Assembly: GCF_900116375.1 (NCBI RefSeq)
Contig: NZ_UETB01000002.1
Coordinates: forward strand, 124,001-188,000
From: Georgenia satyanarayanai
GTDB lineage: Bacteria > Actinomycetota > Actinomycetes > Actinomycetales > Actinomycetaceae
Length of the DNA: 64,000 bases
Direction: 5' to 3'
Shown: one piece after another, positions 17,101-24,568 of the stretch
Position numbering within the stretch: position 1 is the stretch's first letter
How the letters are laid out: each line of letters begins with the position of its first letter
Translations under genes and position numbers: made by a program
The notes under the pieces: generated by a model
Told to the model about the DNA's origin: nothing
Seen by the model: the letters and a program-made list of their open reading frames with translations, nothing else
Database searches by the model: none

Positions 17101-18827
17101 CGGTTGGTGCTCGGCGCGTCCTGCGAGGGGCGCCACTCGTCGGCGAAGCTGCCGAAGACGACGTAGGCGCCCTGCGGCAGGGTGCTCGGGATCGGCACAC
17201 CGCGCCCGCCGACGTTGCCGGCCGGGTCGAAGCCCGTGCCCTTGACGACGACGGCGTCCCCGTAGGTCAGCTCGGTCTCGCCGACGGGGGTGACGCCGTC
17301 GCCGGCGAACACCTCGATCGCCGGCTCCCACTCCACCGGCTGCTCCGGCTCGGTGGGCTCCTCGACGACGGTGAGCGGCACCGCGAGCTCCTGGTCGGGG
17401 TTGACCGCGCCACCGGCCGGGTAGGTGTAGACACCGAAGGTGCCGTCCTCCGGCCAGTCCACGGCCTCGCCCTGCCGGGTGGTGGACTCCTTGATCGTCA
17501 GCGTGGCCGTGAACGAGCCGTCCGTGCCCATGACGACCCGCTGGGACGTGAGAGCACCCTGGATGCCGTCCGAGAGACCGTCGAACACCTCATCGGTCAG
17601 TGCCCAGCGCTGGTCACCGATGACGCGAGCCGAGCTCGCGACGCCCTGCGAGGGCTGCCACTGGTCCGCGAAGCTGCCGAAGACCACGTACACGCCCTGC
17701 GGGGCGTCCTGCGGGAGCGGGGGGTGGGCCCCCGGGACGTTGGCCGCCGGGTCGAAGCCCCTGCCTCGGACGACGACCGTGTCCCCGTACGTCAGCTCCG
17801 CGTCACCGACCGGGGTGACGCCGTCGGCGGCGAGGACCTCGACCGCCGGCTCCCACTCGACCGGCTCCTCGGGCTCCCCCGGTGCCGCGGCGACGGTGAG
17901 GGTGGCGGTGTCGGTGACGGCGTCCGGCTCGGTGCCGTTGCTGAAGACGGCGCGCACCTGGGTGCCGTCCTGCTCCGCGGTGACGGCGGGAAGAGTGAGG
18001 TCGGTGGTGGTCGCGTCCGCGACGTCCTGCCACTCGGCGTCCGCGCCGGCGCGGGTCTGCCACTGGACGGTGGGCTCCGGCGCGCCGGTCGCGGCCGCGC
18101 TGAAGACGGCGTCCTCGCCGGCCTCCACCGAGACGTCCTGCGGCTGCACCGTCACCCGCGGGGCCACGGTGGCGGGCTCGAGCTCCACGCTGAAGCTCAG
18201 CGGGTCCAGAGCGGTGCCCGCGGGGTAGAAGTTGCCGAACGCGGGCGCGCCCGCCTCCGTCATCGTCACGGCGGCACCGGACACCGACGCCGTGGTGCCC
18301 GAGACGGTGAGCGGGGCGGCACTGAGGTCGATGGCGCCGAGCTCGACGTCCGCGTACTCGACGAGCTCGCCGCGCGTGCTCGTGTCGATGAACTCCCGAG
18401 ACGTGACGTCGGCGAGGAGCGCGCCCTCGTCGCCGTCGATGACGACCTGCACGTCGGAGAGGTGGATCTCCAGGACCGGCCCCTCGCCCATGTCGTGGCC
18501 GGCGAAGGACACCCCACCGGCGAGGTCGACCTGTGCCGACGTCCCCTCGACGGTGCCGCTCTCCGCGACGAGGGCGAGACGACCGTCGGTGAGCTGCTCG
18601 GCCGGCGCGACGGGCGTCACCGCGCCGTGGGCGATGGGGGAGGTGAGGTATCGACGGAAGGACTCCTTCACGCCCCACTGGGCGCTGCCGGACTCGACGG
18701 TCGCGGCGGGCTCGGCGGCGAGCGCCGTCGTGCCGGTGCCGACGACGACGGCGCCGGCGGCGAGCGCCGTCGTCGTGGCGACGGCGAGGGTGCGGCGCGC
18801 GCGGGCGCGCCAGGTCGTGGTGCTCAT
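14142..18827 (-). CDS. Giant cell-wall heme-binding protein with three HtaA domains and LAxTG anchor
   Basis: 1561 aa. A signal peptide (about 1-38) is followed by HtaA domain 1 (about 48-215), an Ig-like domain, three tandem repeats of about 160 residues (near 321, 495 and 657, each with VVVKGTGFDP or similar and GTFGVYTY), a neocarzinostatin-like domain (about 820-945), HtaA 2 (about 990-1150), HtaA 3 (about 1285-1425), a last Ig-like domain, the sorting signal LARTG near 1527, one membrane helix and an RRQRA tail. Each HtaA unit keeps the GVKESFRxY Tyr and a GH(D/E) His, the heme-ligand pair known from Corynebacterium HtaA. It should capture host or environmental heme and pass it to HmuT. 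It lies 11 bp after the small surface gene, in one operon under the DtxR box. Confidence 0.88.
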   Translation of the reverse strand: MSTTTWRARARRTLAVATTTALAAGAVVVGTGTTALAAEPAATVESGSAQWGVKESFRRYLTSPIAHGAVTPVAPAEQLTDGRLALVAESGTVEGTSAQVDLAGGVSFAGHDMGEGPVLEIHLSDVQVVIDGDEGALLADVTSREFIDTSTRGELVEYADVELGAIDLSAAPLTVSGTTASVSGAAVTMTEAGAPAFGNFYPAGTALDPLSFSVELEPATVAPRVTVQPQDVSVEAGEDAVFSAAATGAPEPTVQWQTRAGADAEWQDVADATTTDLTLPAVTAEQDGTQVRAVFSNGTEPDAVTDTATLTVAAAPGEPEEPVEWEPAVEVLAADGVTPVGDAELTYGDTVVVRGRGFDPAANVPGAHPPLPQDAPQGVYVVFGSFADQWQPSQGVASSARVIGDQRWALTDEVFDGLSDGIQGALTSQRVVMGTDGSFTATLTIKESTTRQGEAVDWPEDGTFGVYTYPAGGAVNPDQELAVPLTVVEEPTEPEQPVEWEPAIEVFAGDGVTPVGETELTYGDAVVVKGTGFDPAGNVGGRGVPIPSTLPQGAYVVFGSFADEWRPSQDAPSTNRVVGAQKWALAEGVLDQVPANYQGAIRSQWVDIAEDGSFTAELTLGGLGKAWPEDGTFGVYTYGAGGVKNADQELSVPLNFIPEPQLEVLTAAGTPVADSQLVEGDTVVVKGTGFDPAGNVGGRGVPIPADLPQGTYVVLGKFAEQWQPSLDAPTSARVVGDQRWALAEDVLDQVPANYQGAIRRQWVDIAEDGSFTAELTVTEPDAGWPDSGAFGVYTYAAGGAKNPAQELSVPLDVVAERTPTLEVTPTEDITVGTVVTVEGTGYAPNRMISVAFTPDETKNAEFGWPEGWLQHETVSTDALGSFSHEVTVHGWVTGTGDDCSEVRCYLATFSSAQLADATPVDHRADRSQDVFVPVTFVAGAVEPQPQPDAPSVSATPDPVRLGENLGIAGANLPAGDVTVQLAPSTVPAAGHLDWGVKESFRSYVSSPVADGEVTTGGGVTENDDETFRFPAALAAQDAAAGTALVSFDGSVGFQGHEIDGVPALDVLLENLRVQVTPDSAVLLADATSREFAGTSSTGELVEHADVVLATLDPDAFSVEGSTVAADGAAATLTAAGVPAFGGFYPAGEVLDPVSAAVEVGGAVRAALSLSTAEPTEIGVVEVGEDGVLEAGWYVPNDFPVGGYAVVLRDSAGAVLAAEQLTVLAPEPGEQPGPDQPGEPEEPAQGGVVVEPDPVVQGATARISGSGLEPGTRVGAVVDAAGAPGSLEWGVKESFRSYITGPIAHGSVTVTAPAAETGSGYAFGDGRGNGDATDGTAHFGGQVTFAGHEIGGTSQLQMTITDPSVVIEGGEGYLVADVTSRALEGDGVVDYPRVRLAQLDLDGVAVSGGRLVGTDVPARLTAEGVPAFADFYEAGDALDPLTFSVPVSEGELDLRELDVAEGVVGEDGTVELTWTAPADLALGTHRVDLVTDGESVADTTFTVVAAGAGTDTDDDGAGPGTTAGGPRGDNLARTGAEAAALTALAAAVVLTGLVLATRRQRA

Positions 18828-18838
18828 CGGGGTCCTGT

Positions 18839-19612
18839 CTAGGCGGAGTGACGACGGCGGAGGCGGAGTGCCGCGACACCCGCGGCGAGGAGGAGCGCGG
18901 CGGCGCCGGCGATCACGCCGACCGTGACGCCGGTGGTGGCGAGCGAGCCGTCGGAGTCCGCCTCGGTGGCGGCGGCGCCACCCGAGCCCGAGCCCGAGGC
19001 GTTCCCGGTGGTTGCGGCGTCGGCGCCCGTGGCGGGGCCGCCCGTGGCGAAGGTCACCGGGACACGGACGTCGGCCGAGCGGTCACCACCACGGGTGTGG
19101 TCGGCCCGTGTGCCGATGACGCACCCGTTGGGGGCGACGGCCGGGTCGAGGCAGTCGGTGAAGGAGTCCGCGGCGGACACGGAGAGGGTCACGGAGAAGG
19201 AACCGCGACCCCCGGACCCGGTGAACGGCTGGGCAAGCCCCTCGCCGTACGCGGGCGGGTTGGAGGAGATCCACGCCGAGGCGCCGCCGGCGCCCTCCAT
19301 GTCCACGCCTCCGAGGCACGGCCCGGGCTGCTGACCGGCGCCGTTGTCGACGCAGAGCGCGACGTAGATGCCCTTGGAGGTGTCGAAGCCGGAGCCGCTC
19401 ACGCTCACCTGCTGGCCGCTGGGGTCCAGACCGCTCGAGGGCTGGACGGTCACCTGCTGACCGTCGGGGCCGCTGGCGGTGCCGGCGGCGGCCGGCGCGG
19501 CGACGAACAGGGCGCCCACGAGGGCGCTCCCGGCCGTCGTGACGGCGAGCAGACGGCCGCGGGCGCGGCCGCCGATCTGGCCCTGGCCAGCACGTTCAGG
19601 TGTCCGTGACAT
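18839..19612 (-). CDS. Secreted neocarzinostatin-like surface protein with LAxTG anchor, heme locus
   Basis: 257 aa. A Sec signal peptide ends near AAPAAAG, followed by one Ig-like domain of the neocarzinostatin family (VTVQPSSGLDPSGQQVSVSG, with two Cys pairs C..GPC and DC..NGC), a Gly/Ser linker, LATTG sorting motif, a membrane helix and RLRRRHSA. Class E sortases use LAxTG. AGGAGAG precedes the ATG. It is first gene of the minus-strand operon directly behind the DtxR box, so it is probably part of heme capture. Unlike HtaB/HtaC it has no HtaA domain, so its own ligand is unknown. Confidence 0.75.
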   Translation of the reverse strand: MSRTPERAGQGQIGGRARGRLLAVTTAGSALVGALFVAAPAAAGTASGPDGQQVTVQPSSGLDPSGQQVSVSGSGFDTSKGIYVALCVDNGAGQQPGPCLGGVDMEGAGGASAWISSNPPAYGEGLAQPFTGSGGRGSFSVTLSVSAADSFTDCLDPAVAPNGCVIGTRADHTRGGDRSADVRVPVTFATGGPATGADAATTGNASGSGSGGAAATEADSDGSLATTGVTVGVIAGAAALLLAAGVAALRLRRRHSA

Positions 19613-19631
19613 CTCTCTCCTCGTGGCACAC

Positions 19632-19650
19632 TTAGGTTAGGCAACCCTAA
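19632..19650. promoter_or_regulatory. DtxR/IdeR box in the divergent heme-uptake promoter
   Basis: TTAGGTTAGGCAACCCTAA fits the 19-bp DtxR consensus almost perfectly and is nearly palindromic. It lies 20 bp before the minus-strand surface gene and 87 bp before hmuT, so it can control both directions. Confidence 0.85.
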
Positions 19651-19736
19651 CGAGCGATTACGCTACGGGTGCGTCACGTAAATTGTCCACCACCGCTTCA
19701 CCGCATCCGTGCCACAAGCCCTTCACGAGGAACCAC

Positions 19737-20888
19737 ATGACTCGCCTTCCCGCGCGCCTCGCGCTCGCCGTTGCCGCCACCGCACTGGCCTTGACGGCCT
19801 GCGGGGCGCAGCCGACCGGGGAGACGCCCGTGGCGGAGGTCACAGCTCCGGCGGTGAGCGAAGCGCCCGCCGGCGAGCCCGTGGTGGCCTGTGGGGACCC
19901 GGTCGAGGGTTTCGCCGTCACCCACGACCACGACGGCGAGCCGCTGCCCGAGCGCACCGGCAGCGGTGACGCAGACCTGCTCACCGCGCCGACCAGCGCC
20001 GTCGTGGCCGACGACACCATCGACCCGGTGACCACTGGCGTCCCGCCGCAGCTGCCGGTCACGGTCGAGTCCTGCGACGGGGCCGTCGTCGAGGTCACCG
20101 ACACCAGTCGGGTCCTCGCCCTCGACCTCTACGGCACGCTCGCCGAGATCGTCTTCTCCCTCGGGCTGGGGGACAGCGTCGTCGGGCGCGACACCTCGAC
20201 CGGCTTCCCCGAGGCCGCGGACCTGCCCGTGGTCACGCCGGGGGCGCACGACCTCAACGCCGAGGCCATCCTCGCGCTCGACCCGAGCGTCGTCCTCACC
20301 GACAGGACCATCGGCCCCACCGACGTCCAGCTCCAGCTGCGTGACGCCGGCATCCCGGTGATCTTCTTCGACGACACCCGCTCGATGGACACGATCCCCA
20401 CCCACATCCGCGCCGTCGCCGGCGCCCTCGGCGTCCCGGACGCCGGTGAGGAGCTCGTCGAGCGCACCCAGCAGGAGATCACCGCCGCGCTCGACGACGC
20501 CCCGACGGGCGCCCGGTCCCCCGCCGTCGCCTTCCTCTACCTGCGCGGCGGCATGGTCCAGCTCCTCGGCGGGCCGGGCTCCGGCGCCGACTCCCTCATC
20601 CGCGCGATCGGTGCCCGCGACGTCGGCACCGAGGCGGGCCTGGAGCGGCCCTTCACCCAGATCAGCGCCGAGACGATGATCGGTGTCCAGCCCGACGTCC
20701 TCCTCCTCATGAGCGCCGGCCTCGAGTCCGTGGGCGGCGCCGAGGGCCTCACGCTCGTCCCCGGCCTGGCGCAGACCGAGGCCGTGGCCGACGGCCGGGT
20801 CGTCGACATGGACGACACCGTCCTCCTCAGCTTCGGACCGCGCACCGGCCGGGTCGTCACCGCCCTGGCCGAGGCGGTCTACGAGTGA
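19737..20888 (+). CDS. hmuT: Heme ABC transporter substrate-binding lipoprotein HmuT
   Basis: 383 aa. The lipobox LALTACGAQ gives a lipid-anchored Cys near residue 21. The fold is class III (FecB/TroA-like): VEVTDTSRVLALDLYGTLAEIVFSLGL, then VVGRDTSTGFPEAADLP, and LLMSAGLESVGG later. HmuT proteins bind heme from HtaA-type proteins. The ATG at 19737 has a GAGGA site. The track start at 19683 is rejected because it would precede the signal peptide. It overlaps hmuU by 4 nt. Confidence 0.9.
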   Translation: MTRLPARLALAVAATALALTACGAQPTGETPVAEVTAPAVSEAPAGEPVVACGDPVEGFAVTHDHDGEPLPERTGSGDADLLTAPTSAVVADDTIDPVTTGVPPQLPVTVESCDGAVVEVTDTSRVLALDLYGTLAEIVFSLGLGDSVVGRDTSTGFPEAADLPVVTPGAHDLNAEAILALDPSVVLTDRTIGPTDVQLQLRDAGIPVIFFDDTRSMDTIPTHIRAVAGALGVPDAGEELVERTQQEITAALDDAPTGARSPAVAFLYLRGGMVQLLGGPGSGADSLIRAIGARDVGTEAGLERPFTQISAETMIGVQPDVLLLMSAGLESVGGAEGLTLVPGLAQTEAVADGRVVDMDDTVLLSFGPRTGRVVTALAEAVYE

Positions 20889-22015
20889 GCGCGGCCGTCG
20901 CCGCCCCCGCGGCCCCCACCGCGCCCGTCGGCCGCGGCCGCGGCTGGTGGCTCCTCACCGGGACCGCGCTCGCGCTCGTCGCCGTGTGCGTCGTCGCCGC
21001 GGGTGCGGGGCAGCTCGCCATCCCCCCGGGCGAGGTCGCCGGCTCGGTCCTCCACCGCCTCGACGGCGCCCTCGAGTGGCTCCTCGGCGGCATCGGCCTC
21101 CACGTCGACCTCCCGCTCGACTCCGTCACCGGCCCGCGCCACCCGCAGGGCGACGCCGCGCTGTGGCAGGTGCGCTTCCCCCGCATCGCGCTCGCCGTGG
21201 CCGTCGGGGCGGCGCTCGCGGTGGCCGGTGCCCTCATGCAGGGCGTGTTCGGCAACCCGCTGGCCGAGCCCGCCATCATCGGTGTCTCCCCCGGCGCGGC
21301 CGTCGGTGCGAGCCTCGCGATCGTCACCGGGCTGGACGTCCTCGGGACGTGGACGGTGCCGCTCGCGGCCTTCCTGGCCGCGCTCGTCACCACGCTCCTC
21401 GTCTACGGCCTGTCCCGCTCGGGCGGGCGCACCGAGGCCCTCACCCTCATCCTCACCGGTGTTGCCGTCACGGCGATCGCCTCGGCGGTCGTCGCGTTCA
21501 ACACCTTCATCGCCAGCCCCACCGCCCGCGAGCAGATCGTCTTCTGGCAGCTCGGCAGCCTGGGCGGTGCCCGGTGGCAGGCGGTCGCCGTCGTCACGCC
21601 CTTCGTCGTCGTCGGGATCGTCGTCGCGCTCCTCCTCGCACGCCGGCTCGACCTCCTCGCGCTCGGGGACCGCTCGGCCCGGCACCTCGGCGTCAACGTG
21701 GAGCGGCTGCGGGTCGTGGCGATCGTCGTCATCGCGCTCCTCGTCGGCGCGGGCGTCGCCTTCGCCGGCGTCATCGCCTTCGTCGGGCTCGTCGTCCCGC
21801 ACCTCGTACGGCTCGTCGCCGGGCCGGGCCACCGTCTGCTGCTGCCGGCCAGCGCGATCGGCGGCGCGCTGCTCCTCACGGTGGCGGACCTCGTCGCGCG
21901 CACCGCCATCCCCTTCGCCGACCTGCCGCTCGGCATGCTCACCTCGGTCGTCGGCGGACCGTTCTTCCTGTGGCTCATGCGCCGCATGCGCAGCACCCAG
22001 GGAGGGTGGGCATGA
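20885..22015 (+). CDS. hmuU: Heme ABC transporter permease HmuU (FecCD family)
   Basis: 376 aa with about ten transmembrane helices. The FecCD signature GVFGNPLAEPAIIGVSPGAA is near residue 120, and the C-terminal GVIAFVGLVVPHLVRL is the coupling region for the ATPase. The GTG start overlaps the hmuT stop and the gene overlaps hmuV, giving translational coupling through the three-gene transporter. Confidence 0.92.
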   Translation: MSAAVAAPAAPTAPVGRGRGWWLLTGTALALVAVCVVAAGAGQLAIPPGEVAGSVLHRLDGALEWLLGGIGLHVDLPLDSVTGPRHPQGDAALWQVRFPRIALAVAVGAALAVAGALMQGVFGNPLAEPAIIGVSPGAAVGASLAIVTGLDVLGTWTVPLAAFLAALVTTLLVYGLSRSGGRTEALTLILTGVAVTAIASAVVAFNTFIASPTAREQIVFWQLGSLGGARWQAVAVVTPFVVVGIVVALLLARRLDLLALGDRSARHLGVNVERLRVVAIVVIALLVGAGVAFAGVIAFVGLVVPHLVRLVAGPGHRLLLPASAIGGALLLTVADLVARTAIPFADLPLGMLTSVVGGPFFLWLMRRMRSTQGGWA

Positions 22016-22827
22016 GGCTCCTCCCGCGCCGTCCGCGCCTGCCCCAGCCGCTCGAGCGGGGCGAGGTCGCCCTCGCCGTCGACGGCGCCCGCGTCGCCCT
22101 CGGCGGCGCCACCATCCTCGACGACGTGAGCCTGAGCGTCCGCGCCGGCGAGGTCGTGGCCCTCGTCGGCCCCAACGGGGCCGGCAAGTCCACGCTGCTG
22201 GGGGTCCTCAGCGGCGACGTCGCGGCCGGCGGCACCGTCACGCTCGCGGGCCGCCCCCTCGACCGGTGGACGACGACGGAGGCCGCCATGCGCCGCGCCG
22301 TCCTCGTCCAGCGCGGCACACTCTCCTTCCCCTTCACCTGCCGGCAGGTGGTGGAGATGGGCCGCGCCCCGTGGTCGCGCACCCCCCGCGAGGACGACGA
22401 CGCCGCCACCGTCGCCCACGCGATGGGGCTGACCGAGACGACGGCGCTGGCCCACCGCACCTTCAGCTCCCTGTCCGGCGGTGAGCAGGCCCGGGTCTCC
22501 CTGGCCCGCGTCCTCGCCCAGTCCGCCGGCGTCGTCCTCCTCGACGAGCCGACCGCCGCCCTCGACCTCCACCACCAGGAGCTCGTCCTTCGCCTGGCGA
22601 GGGACCGTGCGGCGGCGGGTGACGCCGTCGTCGTCGTCCTCCACGACCTCAACCTGGCCGCGGGGTACGCGGACCGCGTGGCCGTGCTCGACCGCGGCCG
22701 GGTGGCCGCGGTCGGCGCTCCGGGTGAGGTGCTGCAGCCGGAGCTGCTGTCCAGCGTCTACCAGCACGCCGTCGAGGTCCTGCCCCACCCCCGCACGGCC
22801 GCGCCGATCATCCTCGCCCGGCGCTAG
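22012..22827 (+). CDS. hmuV: Heme ABC transporter ATPase HmuV
   Basis: 271 aa ATPase. Walker [11 protein letters not shown]-loop region VLVQRGTLSFPFTCRQVVEM, signature LSGGEQARV, Walker B VVLLDEPTAALD and the His switch VVVLHDLNLA are all present. It powers heme import through HmuU. The stop TAG overlaps the stop of the convergent signal peptidase (shared CTAG), so no terminator separates the two genes. Confidence 0.93.
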   Translation: MRLLPRRPRLPQPLERGEVALAVDGARVALGGATILDDVSLSVRAGEVVALVGPNGAGKSTLLGVLSGDVAAGGTVTLAGRPLDRWTTTEAAMRRAVLVQRGTLSFPFTCRQVVEMGRAPWSRTPREDDDAATVAHAMGLTETTALAHRTFSSLSGGEQARVSLARVLAQSAGVVLLDEPTAALDLHHQELVLRLARDRAAAGDAVVVVLHDLNLAAGYADRVAVLDRGRVAAVGAPGEVLQPELLSSVYQHAVEVLPHPRTAAPIILARR

Positions 22828-23744
22828 GCCCGCTGCGCGGCGACGAGCTCGCGCCCGGTCGCGTCGGCGAGCCGGTCGAGCTCGGCGAGGACCTCGCGGG
22901 CCATGGCGGCGTCCGCGGCGCGGCACGTGGCAGCCACCTCGGCGAGCTTGTCGGCGCCGAGCATCGACGCCGTGCCACCCAGGCTGAGGGAGGCGTCGCG
23001 CAGCTCGGGGGCCTCACCGGCTGTGACGGCCTCGTGGAGACGGGCGACGCGGGTGGGGAGCATGTCGACGAAGCGCTCGACCATCCCGACGGCGGCCTCG
23101 TGGCCGACCTCGTCCTCCAGGCGGGTGAGGCGCTCACGGTCGACGACGGGGCCGAGGACGGCGTCCTCGTCGGTGCGGCGCTCGCGCCCGGCGCGCACCA
23201 CCTGGAGGGCGGCGTAGGCGAAGAGTGCGGCGGCGATGACGGCCGTGCCGATCGCCTTGGTGTGGGCGGACAGCGCGGTGGCGAGGTAGCCGGCGGCGGG
23301 CACCCAGTAGCGGACCTCGCCGCGCAGCTGCGTCTCGGTGACCTCCCACGGGTCGACGACGTCGTTCGCGTCGCCCTGGGTGGTGAAGGTCGGGCCCGCC
23401 GGGGTCTCGGCGCGCGCGACGATGCGGTGGGTGACGAGGGTGGGGTCGTCGGGGTAGGGCATGACGGTGACGACGTCCCCCACCTCGAGCGACTCGACGT
23501 CGGCGACCGGGGAGATGACGACCTGGCTGCCGGTCGGGATGGTCGGCTCCATGGAGCCGCTGAGGACGGTGAGCGGTGCCCACCCCAGCAGCCGGGGGAC
23601 CAGGATGAGCGCCCCGAGCAGGGCGAGGAGCGCGACGAGCAGCACGCCGGGCAGCACCCGGGTGACGAGCGTGAGCACGACGCCGGGACGGCGGGGGGCT
23701 GGCTCGACACGGTGCCGGGCGGGAGTGGCGGTGGCGGTGCTCAT
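22824..23744 (-). CDS. SipW-like signal peptidase I fused to a degenerate Hpt domain
   Basis: 306 aa. Helix about 22-48, then an ER/SipW-type signal peptidase domain with Ser64 (SGSMEPTIP) and His106 (LVTHRIV) in place of the bacterial Lys, and GDANDVVDPW. A second helix is at about 164-183. The tail at about 205-300 follows the histidine-phosphotransfer (Hpt) fold: a MLPTRVARLHEAV helix, then SLGGTASMLGADKLAEVA. The usual HxLKG is Leu253-Ser-Leu-Gly-Gly, so the phosphoacceptor His is missing. By topology the Hpt part is cytoplasmic. AGGAG precedes the ATG at 23744. It lies 52 bp after its likely substrate gene. Confidence 0.82.
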   Translation of the reverse strand: MSTATATPARHRVEPAPRRPGVVLTLVTRVLPGVLLVALLALLGALILVPRLLGWAPLTVLSGSMEPTIPTGSQVVISPVADVESLEVGDVVTVMPYPDDPTLVTHRIVARAETPAGPTFTTQGDANDVVDPWEVTETQLRGEVRYWVPAAGYLATALSAHTKAIGTAVIAAALFAYAALQVVRAGRERRTDEDAVLGPVVDRERLTRLEDEVGHEAAVGMVERFVDMLPTRVARLHEAVTAGEAPELRDASLSLGGTASMLGADKLAEVAATCRAADAAMAREVLAELDRLADATGRELVAAQRA

Positions 23745-23796
23745 CGAGGTCTCCTGGTCGCTGGTGGGGCGGGGCGGTGCGGGTGGTGGAGCCGGG

Positions 23797-24378
23797 TCAC
23801 TCGCCGGTGACGCGCGCCTGGGTGAGGGTGATGTCCAGGCCACCGAGCGTGACGCTCTGGCCCTGGCCAATGAGTCCGGCGGTGCTCTCGTCGAAGGAGA
23901 CGGTGACGGCGACGTCGAGGTCCTGCTTCTCGTCCTCAGCGACGACGGTGGTCGAGCTGCCCTCGACGGGCTGGCCGTTGAGGCTCATGGTGGCGTTCGC
24001 GTCGAGCTGGGCGAGCAGCTCGGCATCGCCGGTGAGGCCCGTGAGGTTGTGGGCGACGGTGCCGCGCAGAAGGTCGCCGCGGGCGTCGACGGTCATCGTC
24101 TCGCGGTAGGTCAGGGCATCGCCCGGGACGACGAGGTAGCTGCCGTCCGCGACGGCGGCCGTGACGTCGGCGCCGACGACGTTGGTCCAGCGGCCCTCAC
24201 CGGCGGCGAGGTCGAGGACACCGGAGGTGATCGCGGTGTCGGTCGCGGCGGCCTCGGAGTCGGACCACTCGGCGAAGGTCGCGCCGCCCGCGCCGAGCAG
24301 GACGACACCGGCGGCGGTGGCCGCGACGGCCTTCCACGTGGTGGAGGCGAGGCGGGAGGTGGTGGTGCTGCGGGCCAT
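23797..24378 (-). CDS. Alternate-type signal peptide protein, likely SipW-type peptidase substrate
   Basis: 193 aa. The N-terminus has a Arg/Lys stretch, a hydrophobic helix (VAATAAGVVLLGAGGATFA) and the EWSDSEAA motif that defines actinobacterial alternate-type signal peptides, as in TasA/CalY-like secreted beta-rich proteins. The rest is polar and beta-rich with no enzyme motif. It is translated from an ATG with GGAAGGA and is followed by the dedicated signal peptidase. A secreted surface or matrix protein is the best guess. Confidence 0.75.
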   Translation of the reverse strand: MARSTTTSRLASTTWKAVAATAAGVVLLGAGGATFAEWSDSEAAATDTAITSGVLDLAAGEGRWTNVVGADVTAAVADGSYLVVPGDALTYRETMTVDARGDLLRGTVAHNLTGLTGDAELLAQLDANATMSLNGQPVEGSSTTVVAEDEKQDLDVAVTVSFDESTAGLIGQGQSVTLGGLDITLTQARVTGE

Positions 24379-24568
24379 GGTGGCGTCCTTCCGGTCTGGG
24401 GGCCGGGTTGTCCGGCGCTGCAGCCACTGTCTGCCGGTGACCTCAACGGGTCCTTGCGCTCACCTCCTGGTCACCTCAGGACTCCCTCAAGATCTCCCAC
24501 CGGGGCCAGACACCGTGCGTCCACCGTCCCGACACGTGGATGTCGGTCCCGTCTGCTTCGATGTGCCC

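Noticed and set aside
14376-18842. Plus-strand frame of 1488 codons opposite the HtaA-like protein
   Set aside because: It is a shadow of a gene with clear signal peptide, HtaA domains and sorting signal on the other strand.
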